A DNA stretch of 53,160 nt from Chloroflexota bacterium (GCA_016865865.1 VGOC01000012.1:1-53160), one strand, 5' to 3'; numbered from the stretch's first letter, positions 32,155 through 40,866 are shown. The notes: generated from the letters alone by a model not told the origin. Program-made: numbers and translations.

Positions 32155-33972
32155 TTACGTTCCTTCCAATACAGGGATGAACTCGAACTTGGTCACATTC
32201 ACTAAACCCAGATCGGAAATGCGCAACTCAGGGATCACTACCAAGGCTAACATACTGAGCTGCATATTGGGGTTGTTGATCGTGCAGCCACAAGCCCTGA
32301 AACCCTCTAACACAGAGGCGGCCTTCGCAGAAACGACTTCAGCACGTTCATTGGACATCAAGCCAGCGATGGGCAATTCCACCAGGCCAATGACCCGGCC
32401 TTCCTTGATGACGATTTGACCGCCGCCGATCTCGCTCAGCTTATTGGCCGCAAGAGCCATATCAGCTTCACTCGTCCCCACGACGATCATGTGATGGCTG
32501 TCATGAGCCACCGTCGTCCCGATCGCACAGCGTTCGGAAAATCCAAAACCATGCGCCAACCCCACAGTCACCCCTCCCGTGCCTTTGTGCCGTTCCACCA
32601 GGGCGACCTTGACGATATCTCTCTCGAGGTCAACCGGCACTTCTCCGTCTGCGGCCCTAACCTCCATGCGCAGCCGCCTGGTAGCCACCTGATTCTCGAT
32701 CACGCCAATGACGTTGGCGACGGCCGACCGCCGACCACCGACCGCTGTCTCCTGTCCGCCATCTGCGGTCAATTTAAAATCACCCGCCGTCAACCTCTTG
32801 CTCAAATGCACCGAATTCGTCGCCCATCCTGGATATTGGTAGGAAGGCAGTTCGATGAGGAGTTTCCCATCTTCGGCGATCACCTGCCCTTTGGCAATGA
32901 CCTTCTCGGCCTGGAACTCGGAGAGGTTCCTGACCAATAGAATATCAGCATAGCGCCCGGGGGCGATCATGCCAATATCGCGACCCAGCCCGAAGTGTTC
33001 TGCCGCATTCAAGGTAGCCATCTGGATGGCGGTCATCGGCTCCAGCCCTTGCTCGATGGCGTGGCGCACCACCCGATCCATATGTCCATCCTCGACCAGC
33101 GTCTGCGAGTGGGAGTCGTCAGTACACAGGATGAAATGTCGCGAATCAAGCCCGTCTTCGATCACCGCCCGCGCTTGCGACGCAACATCGTGCCAGGCTG
33201 ACCCCAGGCGCATCATGACCTTCATGCCCTGGCGCGCACGGGCGATGGCGTCTTCTTTGCGAGTGCCCTCGTGGTCGTCCTCAGCGCCGCCAACCACGTA
33301 GCCATGGAAAGGCAAACCCAAATCCGGAGAGGGATAATGCCCGCTGATGATTTTTCCAGAGGCGCGCGTCTCGGCCATCTCAGCATGTATCGTTTCGTCG
33401 TTGAGGTATACGCCGGGGAAGTTCATCACTTCGCCCAACCCAATGATGCCATCCCAGCTCATCGCCTCGGCCACATCCTCCGGGCCGATGCTGGCGCCAG
33501 GCGTTTCCAACCCCGGAGACGAAGGCACACACGATGGCATCTGCACCCATACATGGATGGGCTGATCGGCGGCTTCGTCCACCATCAACCGGATGCCCTT
33601 CAACCCAAACACATTGGCAATTTCATGAGGGTCTATGAATATCCCCGTCGTGCCGCGCCTGGCTACGGCGCGCACGAACTCCGTCACCGTGACCATGCCG
33701 GACTCGACGTGCATGTGGGCATCTAACAAACCGGGAACGAGATAACAACCGTCGGCCTCGATAACTTTTGTTTTATCACCCATAGCATGAGAAGCATCCG
33801 GCCCCACATAGGCGATGCGCTCGCCTTTGATGGCAATGTCCGTATCTGGAATGATTTCGCCTGACTGGACGCTGACCCATTGCCCCCTTCGGATGACCAG
33901 GTCGGCTGGTTGGCGCCCCATGGCGACGTCTACCAACTGGCGGGTTCGTTCTGTGATCGCTTGCTCAGTCAT
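32155..33972 (-). CDS. ade: Adenine deaminase (AdeC family), copy 2
   Basis: The 605-residue amidohydrolase has LLDAHMHVESGMV, TTGIFIDPHEIANVFG, GHYPSP and the C-terminal block VAHGFGFSERCAIG, VAHDSHHMIVVG. The two copies in this window share the fold but differ widely; this one has a V-A-V-G-G-R insertion-like tract near residue 415. The ATG at 33972 has AAGGAAGGA upstream, and the longer frame to 34011 overlaps the preceding gene more. Copy 2 may prefer a different purine or aminopurine. That is inference. Confidence 0.9.
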   Translation of the reverse strand: MTEQAITERTRQLVDVAMGRQPADLVIRRGQWVSVQSGEIIPDTDIAIKGERIAYVGPDASHAMGDKTKVIEADGCYLVPGLLDAHMHVESGMVTVTEFVRAVARRGTTGIFIDPHEIANVFGLKGIRLMVDEAADQPIHVWVQMPSCVPSSPGLETPGASIGPEDVAEAMSWDGIIGLGEVMNFPGVYLNDETIHAEMAETRASGKIISGHYPSPDLGLPFHGYVVGGAEDDHEGTRKEDAIARARQGMKVMMRLGSAWHDVASQARAVIEDGLDSRHFILCTDDSHSQTLVEDGHMDRVVRHAIEQGLEPMTAIQMATLNAAEHFGLGRDIGMIAPGRYADILLVRNLSEFQAEKVIAKGQVIAEDGKLLIELPSYQYPGWATNSVHLSKRLTAGDFKLTADGGQETAVGGRRSAVANVIGVIENQVATRRLRMEVRAADGEVPVDLERDIVKVALVERHKGTGGVTVGLAHGFGFSERCAIGTTVAHDSHHMIVVGTSEADMALAANKLSEIGGGQIVIKEGRVIGLVELPIAGLMSNERAEVVSAKAASVLEGFRACGCTINNPNMQLSMLALVVIPELRISDLGLVNVTKFEFIPVLEGT

Positions 33973-34594
33973 TCGATCCTTCCTTATGCTGATTGACTTC
34001 TTGTTCCGCACGAGCCAGAAGTTCTTGCCAGAGAGTCAATACTTTTTTATCCATGCGCCTAATAGCCCTTGATACAATTGCCAGATCAAAGGAGAGCTCA
34101 TTTTCATCACTCAATAAAAAAGCTAAAATGGCGGAAATATCTGCTGGGTGTTTACTCGATTCGCCCTCTGCCCAAGCCTGAAGTTTTCCCACGATTATAT
34201 CTTCTGGACGAGCGCACCAAGCTTCAAGCTTTACTCCTTGAGGATCGACAAAAGCCCTACGAATACGGCGCTCGAATGCAAGTCGGTACTCTGGTTCACG
34301 CTTCAAAGGTACCAAATCTGCTTTGACACCTTCTTCTGTGTCAATCAGGTTGAACATAATTCCCAGGCGAGTCGAATTCCTCATCATAACAGGGTCAGCA
34401 TAATAACGCGGCAGAGGAAACCGATCTGCTAGAGGCTGAAAATGCTCTTCCTGCATATCTACAAGGATATCAATATCATAGGTGGCGCGTGTAATGCCAA
34501 ATGCTGTTCCGGCGAACGCTCCTACAAGCATGTAGGGAGCACCTATTTCATCCAAGGCGCGGACAACTTGCACATAAAACGACATACCGTTCAT
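33965..34594 (-). CDS. Nucleotidyltransferase-like protein
   Basis: The 209-residue protein begins with a helix and MLVGAFAGTAFGITRATYDIDILVD near 20-45. This resembles the core of the DNA polymerase-beta-like nucleotidyltransferases found in toxin-antitoxin and resistance proteins, with the two metal-binding Asp residues in DIDILVD. The Gly-Ser of the usual motif is not obvious, so activity is uncertain. Its start overlaps the stop of the small upstream gene (ATGA, 34591-34594), forming a two-gene unit. Its end overlaps the adenine deaminase 2 start by 8 bp. Confidence 0.65.
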   Translation of the reverse strand: MNGMSFYVQVVRALDEIGAPYMLVGAFAGTAFGITRATYDIDILVDMQEEHFQPLADRFPLPRYYADPVMMRNSTRLGIMFNLIDTEEGVKADLVPLKREPEYRLAFERRIRRAFVDPQGVKLEAWCARPEDIIVGKLQAWAEGESSKHPADISAILAFLLSDENELSFDLAIVSRAIRRMDKKVLTLWQELLARAEQEVNQHKEGSND

Positions 34595-34836
34595 AATTCC
34601 ATCCTGACGGGCGTAAAATGAGCAAGAACTTTCATATTGAGTTCGGAGCGTGATAAACCCGGATATCGTTCCTTCAAAGTCCCACGATAAGCAGCCATCG
34701 CAAACTCCCGAGCGCGTAAACTAGGGATGATGCGACGTTCAAGTGGCAAATTACGCAATAATTCTATCTGCAACCAATCCACCGGGGCAAGACCATCAAC
34801 GATCTTTTTGATTTCCGAGTAATCCATCTCTGTCAT
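34591..34836 (-). CDS. Small hypothetical partner of the nucleotidyltransferase
   Basis: The 81-residue protein (MTEMDYSEIKKIVDGLAPVD...) is not recognised as a named family. It is probably helical, with a basic middle. It is coupled to the nucleotidyltransferase by an ATGA overlap and starts 3 bp after the preceding membrane protein. The pairing resembles small two-gene toxin-antitoxin or minimal nucleotidyltransferase modules, but nothing in the sequence proves that role. The longer in-frame start at 34935 lies inside the upstream gene and was not used. Confidence 0.6.
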   Translation of the reverse strand: MTEMDYSEIKKIVDGLAPVDWLQIELLRNLPLERRIIPSLRAREFAMAAYRGTLKERYPGLSRSELNMKVLAHFTPVRMEL

Positions 34837-34838
34837 TG

Positions 34839-36470
34839 TCAATACTGCACCGTTCCTCTTTCGGCGATGTAAGCTTCGAGCAGGTAATCGTACTTCCCGG
34901 TATTGAGATACCAGATCTCGATCAGGCGGTCCCAATCGAAGAGATCACCGCGTATCACGATACTAAGCTTATCATAATATTGAGCCAGATGGGGATCCTT
35001 TATTCGATTCTCGCCCGAGGTCAGGGATTCGAGATAACCCTCGGGGATATCGCGCCGAAAATGGCCGATCCGCCAGACTTCGAGGTCCAAGGTGGGCAAT
35101 CGCGCCATCAACGGATCAGCTAACGCAAAAAGATCAATCACATGCACATCCGGGCCGGTGACATAGCCATGATCACCCAGGGCGCCGGCAATCTCCACTT
35201 CCGGGTGTTCCTTGACAGAAATCCATTGACGGCCTGCAAATCTCGAGCCAGGAAAAACTTGAGAGCGGTTATCTACCAGCAAGCCGGCGGTTCGGAAGTA
35301 GAACAGGCGCTCGTCCGAGACGCCCTTCTCGTCTATCTTGGGTTTTCCTTCGAATTGCTCGATGGGGTGTGAGGTGACCATGACCGGCGGCCGCGGAGAA
35401 GTAAGCCCCACAACAAGGACGACCGCGAGGATCACCAGATAAGCCTTGATGTCCTCGAACCTGGTGCGCGTCAACAAGATCACAGAGATCAGTAAGGGCG
35501 CAGCGAAAAAGCGCCCGGACATGAAATCGCCGCCGATCCTGACAATATACAGAAAATACAAAGCAACGCCGATCACGATGGGGAGATGGCGGCGCTGCTT
35601 CGACACGAATGTCAACATGCTCGAGAGAACGATGACCAGTAGGGTAATCGGGTCGAGGCTGAGCGAATTCAGATAGTAATAGAGTCCCTGCCGGGCAAGG
35701 CGCCCGAACGGAATACCGGTATTCAATTTCGAGTAATAAGTATTCGGGAACAAAAACCCATAGTAGAAAAGCGAAAACAACTCCCAAAGCAGGAGAGGCG
35801 AAAACCCCGACAGCACCTGATAAATGGCTCTCTTCTTATTTTTATCTTGCCAGAACTCATAGACGATCACCGGTAGATATAGGAGCAGAGTATCCAGCCG
35901 ATTGAGTCCACCCAACGCCGCGATCAGGGAAAGATAAAACAACCTGCGAGGATGGCTGTTCTCTCCATCCAAAAACACCCACAAAAATACCATCAGAAAA
36001 AAATGTGTCAACGGGTTTTCCAGGCCGGATGTCGAATAATCCACGAACGCCTTCGACATGACCAGGATAGCCATACCTAAAATAGCCGATCCAAATGAAC
36101 GTGCATTTCTGAATAGCAACCAATAGATCGTCAAGATCGAAAGTGTCAGGGAGATCAACACATTCAAATAATAGAACTCTGCCCAAAAATATATTCCCAA
36201 GACACGATTGAGCAAGAAATAAACCCCCGCCTGTAAAAACATCCACAAGGGATGAGTATTCGTCAGAACTCTCTCAGTGATATTGAATGTTAGCCCATAT
36301 CCACTGAGGAAATTTTCGATTGTCCTTACAGTGATATAAGAATCATCCCCCACCCATGCATTCTTGATAAGGACTAAAGCAAAGAGCGCAACGAGCAACG
36401 ATAAAGCCGCTCTTCTGTCGAAACCAGCCCCAATGCCCAGGGTATCCTCATCCAAGTGCCTTGTTTTCAA
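34839..36470 (-). CDS. GT-C type membrane glycosyltransferase (arabinosyltransferase-like)
   Basis: The 543-residue protein has about ten hydrophobic segments in its first 370 residues. Its first loop carries GDDSYITVRTIENFLSGYGL, then TERVLTNTHPLWMFL, the Asp-Asp and Pro-Leu-Trp pattern shared with AftB-like GT-C enzymes that use a lipid-linked sugar. The C-terminal 170 residues are soluble and probably outside the membrane. It is likely to start at TTG 36470, since no ATG is well placed. The promoter upstream has two palindromic operators. The sugar and acceptor are unknown. Confidence 0.7.
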   Translation of the reverse strand: MKTRHLDEDTLGIGAGFDRRAALSLLVALFALVLIKNAWVGDDSYITVRTIENFLSGYGLTFNITERVLTNTHPLWMFLQAGVYFLLNRVLGIYFWAEFYYLNVLISLTLSILTIYWLLFRNARSFGSAILGMAILVMSKAFVDYSTSGLENPLTHFFLMVFLWVFLDGENSHPRRLFYLSLIAALGGLNRLDTLLLYLPVIVYEFWQDKNKKRAIYQVLSGFSPLLLWELFSLFYYGFLFPNTYYSKLNTGIPFGRLARQGLYYYLNSLSLDPITLLVIVLSSMLTFVSKQRRHLPIVIGVALYFLYIVRIGGDFMSGRFFAAPLLISVILLTRTRFEDIKAYLVILAVVLVVGLTSPRPPVMVTSHPIEQFEGKPKIDEKGVSDERLFYFRTAGLLVDNRSQVFPGSRFAGRQWISVKEHPEVEIAGALGDHGYVTGPDVHVIDLFALADPLMARLPTLDLEVWRIGHFRRDIPEGYLESLTSGENRIKDPHLAQYYDKLSIVIRGDLFDWDRLIEIWYLNTGKYDYLLEAYIAERGTVQY

Positions 36471-36515
36471 GCCTCGATAGCTCCATCACAGATAAAAAAA
36501 CCGCCGCATAGCCAG

Positions 36516-36571
36516 TTGTCTGACAATCGGTAGTTTAACAAAAAATCACACAAAAGTCAATTGTCAGACAA
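36516..36571 (-). promoter_or_regulatory. Promoter with two palindromic operators before the GT-C gene
   Basis: TTGTCAGACAA/TTGTCTGACAA occurs at 36516-36526 and 36561-36571, centres 45 bp apart, each a perfect palindrome around one central base. Between them on the minus strand lies a promoter: -35 TTGACT (36560-36555), 17 bp, -10 TAAACT (36537-36532). One operator abuts the -35 box, and the other covers the expected start point. This is the layout of a repressor that bridges a promoter. The sequence type suits a FadR-type GntR protein; that match is inference. Confidence 0.75.
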
Positions 36572-36601
36572 CTAAAGGTGATTTTCATCATACTGCACAT
36601 C

Positions 36602-36640
36602 AAAAACGCTCGGCTTTGGATGATCTAAGCCGAGCGTTTT
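36602..36640 (-). terminator. Intrinsic terminator of the secreted-protein gene
   Basis: AAAACGCTCGGCTT and its complement form a 14-bp stem 26 bp downstream of the stop at 36666, ending in TTTTT on the minus strand. It also has a T-run on the plus strand. Confidence 0.85.
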
Positions 36641-36665
36641 CCCGATCGAAGCGCCTGGATAGGAG

Positions 36666-37556
36666 TTACTCTAAATCTTCTTCGAGATAACCATAATTAA
36701 TCGTATAGGAAGGGCCGAGTAATAGAACCCCATTCCCGTTAGGAGTTACAAAGAAGTCCCCCGATACAAGCTGATAATCCATGAAGTAGTTGTATTCATA
36801 GACGCCAGCGACCAATGTAACCCGGTTGACTCCCGGCTCGATTTCCATCAGATCGTTCATTGGCCCGATGAGCGACAAGATTATTGGAAAGGTGGCATGG
36901 TTGATGATACGGAAGTTCACAACGTTGCCTGCTCCGTATTGATAGACCAGGCTATCGAAATACTCGCAAGACCGCATCAATAGATCGGTTTTGCCGCTTG
37001 CCTCGATATCAATCACACCGCTGAAATCGCGCACCGGATCACATGCATCATAATCGTACATGGTTTCCCCAGAGAGCACGCTGATTACTTCTCGACCGGA
37101 TTCGATCGTAAATGATTTTTCTTCACTACCGATGAGTCTCAAAGAGATGGTTTCGTCAGTGTGGTTTCTCACCTCCAGAGTTGTTGGCAGACGATCACAT
37201 GGCTGAATGGTCAATGTGATGTCCTCTTTCATGTTTATATCGGCATCAATGATATCGTCACCACACGCCAAGTATGCATAATAGTAGACATCATCATCAT
37301 CCAGCAAAATTTCAGCCGTTTCACCGGCTGGCACGATAAAATATGTTTGAAAGTTTGGATCCGCTTCGTGAGAAGGGTCACCGTAATATTCCACTTGAGC
37401 CGGGTCGGAATATATTTCTACACGTACATCGCGGTGGGTATGATTTACTACTTTAAACGTGTTGGTATCATCATCCGCCATCACGCTTGTGAAAGCTACG
37501 GCAGTGACTATCAGGGCTGCCAATACGGCAAAGAAAATACTTTTTCGCCCAATCAT
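36666..37556 (-). CDS. Secreted protein of three related repeats, unknown function
   Basis: The 296-residue precursor has a signal peptide (MIGRKSIFFAVLAALIV..., cleavage likely after VMA). The mature protein has three domains of about 80-90 residues, each opening with a similar strand: FKVVNHTHRDVRVEI, LEVRNHTDETISLRLIG and FRIINHATFPIILSLIGP, and each ending in a Y-rich strand (DVYYYAYLACGD, MYDYDACD, VYEYNYFMDY). These look like beta-sandwich repeats. The first two repeats and the segment before the third contain paired cysteines. The ATG at 37556 follows AAGGAG. No enzymatic motif is visible. Confidence 0.8.
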   Translation of the reverse strand: MIGRKSIFFAVLAALIVTAVAFTSVMADDDTNTFKVVNHTHRDVRVEIYSDPAQVEYYGDPSHEADPNFQTYFIVPAGETAEILLDDDDVYYYAYLACGDDIIDADINMKEDITLTIQPCDRLPTTLEVRNHTDETISLRLIGSEEKSFTIESGREVISVLSGETMYDYDACDPVRDFSGVIDIEASGKTDLLMRSCEYFDSLVYQYGAGNVVNFRIINHATFPIILSLIGPMNDLMEIEPGVNRVTLVAGVYEYNYFMDYQLVSGDFFVTPNGNGVLLLGPSYTINYGYLEEDLE

Positions 37557-37617
37557 CGTTATCTCCTTTCGAAAAACTGAGCATGAGCTATTGGAAATTT
37601 CACTCATTTTGGAGAAA

Positions 37618-37623
37618 ATTATA
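37618..37623 (-). promoter_or_regulatory. -10 box upstream of the secreted-protein gene
   Basis: A perfect TATAAT on the minus strand lies 62 bp upstream of the ATG at 37556. A matching -35 box is not clear. Confidence 0.4.
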
Positions 37624-37700
37624 CCAACAAACCAAATTTACGCCTACCACTAATCATTCTCCACATCTACCATCCCCCTGCAAGAGGAGATATAATCCAT

Positions 37701-37817
37701 GTAACTGCTCAGCCATCGAACGGATTAGCCCGAAAAAAGGGTGTGCGAAGGGGGCGCAGCCGCTTTGCGTTCGCACACCCTTTTTTCGGGAACTTCCCCG
37801 TTTGGCTGAGTAGTTAC
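37701..37817. mobile_element. MITE-like inverted-repeat element, copy 4, with 8-bp target duplication
   Basis: A 117-bp copy from GTAACTGCTCAGCC to GGCTGAGTAGTTAC with the internal hairpin. Direct repeats TAATCCAT flank it exactly (37693-37700 and 37818-37825). It separates the divergent secreted-protein and rseP genes and sits 80 bp upstream of rseP. Confidence 0.94.
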
Positions 37818-37897
37818 TAATCCATGATAACTGCACAGTGATACGGGACAACATCCAACAAAGGGTGAAGCCGTTCCGTAGCTGAAAGGTGTAAAAA

Positions 37898-38968
37898 ATG
37901 TCTGTCGTATCTTCGATTGTTCAATTGATCCTGGCTCTGTCCGCCCTGATCATCTTGCATGAGATCGGCCACTTCCTGGCTGCCAAATTTTTCAAGGTCG
38001 AGGTAGAGGAATTTGGCCTCGGCTACCCTCCGCGCGCATTGACTCTCTTCGAGAAAAACGGCGTCAAATACACACTCAACTGGCTTCCTCTGGGCGGATT
38101 CGTGCGCCTGAAAGGAGAGACAGAGGACCAGGACGCGCCTGGCGGTTTGCATACAGCCAATCCCTGGGCGCGCCTGATGATCTACCTATCTGGGCCGTTG
38201 ATGAACCTGCTGGTAGGCGTGTTGATTTTCGCTTTCATGTACACCCAAACAGGCGCACCAGACCTGACCAGAGTCCAGGTCGTCGGCGTATCACCTGGAT
38301 CACCAGCCGAGCAAGCCGGCCTGCAAGATGGGGATATCATCACCTTAGCTGCGGGCGAGCAGATCACCAGCACAGATAAACTGAGCCAAACCATCTACTC
38401 CCACCTGGGAGAGGAGATCGAGCTTGGCTTCATGCGTGGCGAGCAAATCTACGAAGTGTCCCTTGTTCCTAGAGAGAATCCCCCGGAAGGCGAGGGCGCC
38501 ATCGGCATCTACATGAACTACCCCCTTGAGGCGGTCGGATTCTTCGGGGCGCTGCCCTATGGCGCCCAGGCGACTTACTATTATTCGATCTTTCTGTTAA
38601 GCATCCCAGGCGAAGTCATCCGCGGAGCCATAGATCCCGGTTTCGCACGGCCGGTAGGCTATAAAGGTATATACGACGCCTACCAGTATGTCCAGCAACA
38701 AGAAGAACCTGTGCCAGGATCTCCTATCAGCCTGAATGTGCTGCGCTTCTTCGCTTCGATCACGATCTCCCTGGGTGTGATCAATCTCCTACCCATCCCG
38801 GCATTGGATGGCGGGCGGATTCTGTTCACCTTGCCTGAAATCGTCATCCGCCGCCGCATCCCGCTGGCGTGGCAGAATGTCATCAACATGATCAGCATCA
38901 CCGCCTTGATGGCGCTGTTCCTGTATATCAACCTGTTAGATTTTACGAACCCCATTCAATTCCCATGA
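37898..38968 (+). CDS. rseP: Site-2 intramembrane metalloprotease (RseP family)
   Basis: The 356-residue protein has the zinc motif HEIGHFLAAKFF in its first helix (near 22), a PDZ domain (about 120-190, VVGVSPGSPAEQAGLQDGDII), and the second metal motif NLLPIPALDGGRILF near 300. Such proteases cut transmembrane anti-sigma factors or signal-peptide remnants in the membrane. The ATG has AAAGGTG upstream. Its stop overlaps the next gene start as ATGA. Confidence 0.95.
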   Translation: MSVVSSIVQLILALSALIILHEIGHFLAAKFFKVEVEEFGLGYPPRALTLFEKNGVKYTLNWLPLGGFVRLKGETEDQDAPGGLHTANPWARLMIYLSGPLMNLLVGVLIFAFMYTQTGAPDLTRVQVVGVSPGSPAEQAGLQDGDIITLAAGEQITSTDKLSQTIYSHLGEEIELGFMRGEQIYEVSLVPRENPPEGEGAIGIYMNYPLEAVGFFGALPYGAQATYYYSIFLLSIPGEVIRGAIDPGFARPVGYKGIYDAYQYVQQQEEPVPGSPISLNVLRFFASITISLGVINLLPIPALDGGRILFTLPEIVIRRRIPLAWQNVINMISITALMALFLYINLLDFTNPIQFP

Positions 38969-39951
38969 CGACCGACTCGAACAACTTATCTGAAGCCCCT
39001 TTCCAGATCATCATCAATGCGCTTCTGGATGATGAAGAAACCCCGTTGAACCCGCGGTTCCTATTCCATCTCTCGGATCTGGAGGGCGAGGACCTGCAAA
39101 GCCTGAAGGATGCCTGGCCGCGTATCCCTGTAGAGCAGCGGCGGGCGCTTCTCGAGAATTTGGAAGATCTGGCGGAGGATGACTATCTGCTATCCTTCGA
39201 GAGCATTTGCCGGCTTGCCATAGACGATGACGACCCTCAGGTGCGCGTCCTGGCCATCCGTCCGATGTTCACCTATGAGCCAGAAGATTTGATCCCTCAA
39301 ATCTCACAGATGCTGGAGACAGATCCTGATGAAAGCGTGCGCGCAGTTTGCGCCTCGACATTGGGAAAATTCGTCTATCTGGGAGAAATCGAGGAATTGC
39401 CTGAGCATATAAAAGACGGAATCGTCGAGCGTCTATTGCGTGTGGCTCATAGCCAGGACAACCGCGAGGTTCGCCGACGAGCTTTGGAAGCTCTGGGATT
39501 CGCCAGCAGCGAAGAAGTTCCCAAACTGATTGCCGACGCGCTCGAAACCGATGAGACCGATTGGCTGGTCAGCGCGCTCTTTGCCATGGGGCGTACTTTC
39601 GATAAACGCTGGATTCCTCAAGTCACCAGCATGTTGGATCACCAGCTCCCCGGGGTGCGCTTCGAGGCTGTGCGCGCCGCCGGAGAATTGGAAATCAGCG
39701 CCGCCGCGCCCCAGCTCATCGAGCTATTGGAAGACAGCGACGATGATGTCCGTTTCGCCGCGGCCTGGTCGCTCTCGCAGATCGGCGGCGAAGACGCTAG
39801 AGAAGCTCTGGAAAATCTCCTCGAAGCGACGCACAACGATGAGGAAGCCGATCTGATCCAGGATGCACTCGACAACCTGCTTTTCAATGAGGAAATGCGG
39901 CTGTTCGATCTGATGGACCTTACAGATGACGATGAAGAATATTTCGACTAA
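38965..39951 (+). CDS. HEAT-repeat protein
   Basis: The 328-residue acidic protein is built of alpha-helical HEAT repeats of about 31 residues from residue 80 on (for example DPQVRVLAIRPM, DESVRAVCASTLGKF, NREVRRRALEALGF, LPGVRFEAVRAAGEL, DDDVRFAAAWSLSQIG). The tail is strongly acidic (LTDDDEEYFD). It is a scaffold or binding protein of unknown partner, translationally coupled to rseP. I chose the ATG at 38965 over an in-frame start inside rseP. Confidence 0.9.
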   Translation: MTTDSNNLSEAPFQIIINALLDDEETPLNPRFLFHLSDLEGEDLQSLKDAWPRIPVEQRRALLENLEDLAEDDYLLSFESICRLAIDDDDPQVRVLAIRPMFTYEPEDLIPQISQMLETDPDESVRAVCASTLGKFVYLGEIEELPEHIKDGIVERLLRVAHSQDNREVRRRALEALGFASSEEVPKLIADALETDETDWLVSALFAMGRTFDKRWIPQVTSMLDHQLPGVRFEAVRAAGELEISAAAPQLIELLEDSDDDVRFAAAWSLSQIGGEDAREALENLLEATHNDEEADLIQDALDNLLFNEEMRLFDLMDLTDDDEEYFD

Positions 39952-39953
39952 AC

Positions 39954-40865
39954 TTGAACACATTATTCCCCCTCTTCCTTAACAACCTGTTTCCCATTCT
40001 CCTGGTAGCCGGTATCGGATATATCCTGGGCAGGATCCTCCAGGTAGACCCACAATCCCTTTCCAGGGTGGTATTCTATGTCTTCAGCCCTTTCCTGGTC
40101 TTCGACCTGTTGAGCAACAGCCAGCTCAGTAATAACGATATTTTCCGCATGATGGGATTTGCCACCCTGCAAATGCTGCTGATCGGTTCGATCGCCTTCT
40201 TGCTAGGCCGTATTTTGAAATTCGAGCGCAAACAATTCGTCGCGATGATTCTTTGCGCGATCACTGTGAATGCCGGGAATTACGGTTTGTCTTTGAATTT
40301 ATTCGCCTTCGGAGAGGCGGCGTTAGCTCACGCCAGCCTCTACTTCGTCGCTTCGGCGATCCTGACCTATACGCTTGGGGTAGCCATCGCCTCGATGGGT
40401 TCGATGAGCTTGATACAATCCCTCAAACAACTGATTATAATCCCCGCTGTGTATGCGGCAGCCCTGGGTTTGCTGTTCAATGTATTTCAATGGAAATTTC
40501 CCCTATTTATCGAAAGACCGGTAACCTTATTGTCCGACGCGGCCATCCCAGGGATGTTAATTCTATTGGGCTTGCAGCTTCAACACAACGGGCGGGCGTG
40601 GAACCTGGGAGCGATCAGCCTTGCTAGCGCCCTGCGCCTGCTCGGGGGGCCGCTGCTGGCGGTTGCCACCGCCGGTCTGATGGGTTTACAGGGGGACGCT
40701 TACAAAGCTGGGATCATCGAGGCATCCATGCCAACCGCAGTGCTTTCGACTGTGTTAGCGACTGAATTCGATGTCAAACCCGCTTTCGTGACCACGGTTG
40801 TCTTCCTTACCACGATTCTCAGCCCGCTGACCCTGACTCCGTTATTGGCCTATCTAGGAGCCTGA
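39954..40865 (+). CDS. AEC family transporter (auxin efflux carrier type)
   Basis: The 303-residue membrane protein has about ten helices and the AEC pattern: FPILLVAGIGYILGR at the start, ITVNAGNYGLSLNLFAFGE near 100 and EASMPTAVLSTVLATEF near 260. The family exports or imports organic anions. The start is probably TTG at 39954, 2 bp after the HEAT gene stop, so translation is likely coupled. Confidence 0.88.
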   Translation: MNTLFPLFLNNLFPILLVAGIGYILGRILQVDPQSLSRVVFYVFSPFLVFDLLSNSQLSNNDIFRMMGFATLQMLLIGSIAFLLGRILKFERKQFVAMILCAITVNAGNYGLSLNLFAFGEAALAHASLYFVASAILTYTLGVAIASMGSMSLIQSLKQLIIIPAVYAAALGLLFNVFQWKFPLFIERPVTLLSDAAIPGMLILLGLQLQHNGRAWNLGAISLASALRLLGGPLLAVATAGLMGLQGDAYKAGIIEASMPTAVLSTVLATEFDVKPAFVTTVVFLTTILSPLTLTPLLAYLGA

Positions 40866-40866
40866 C

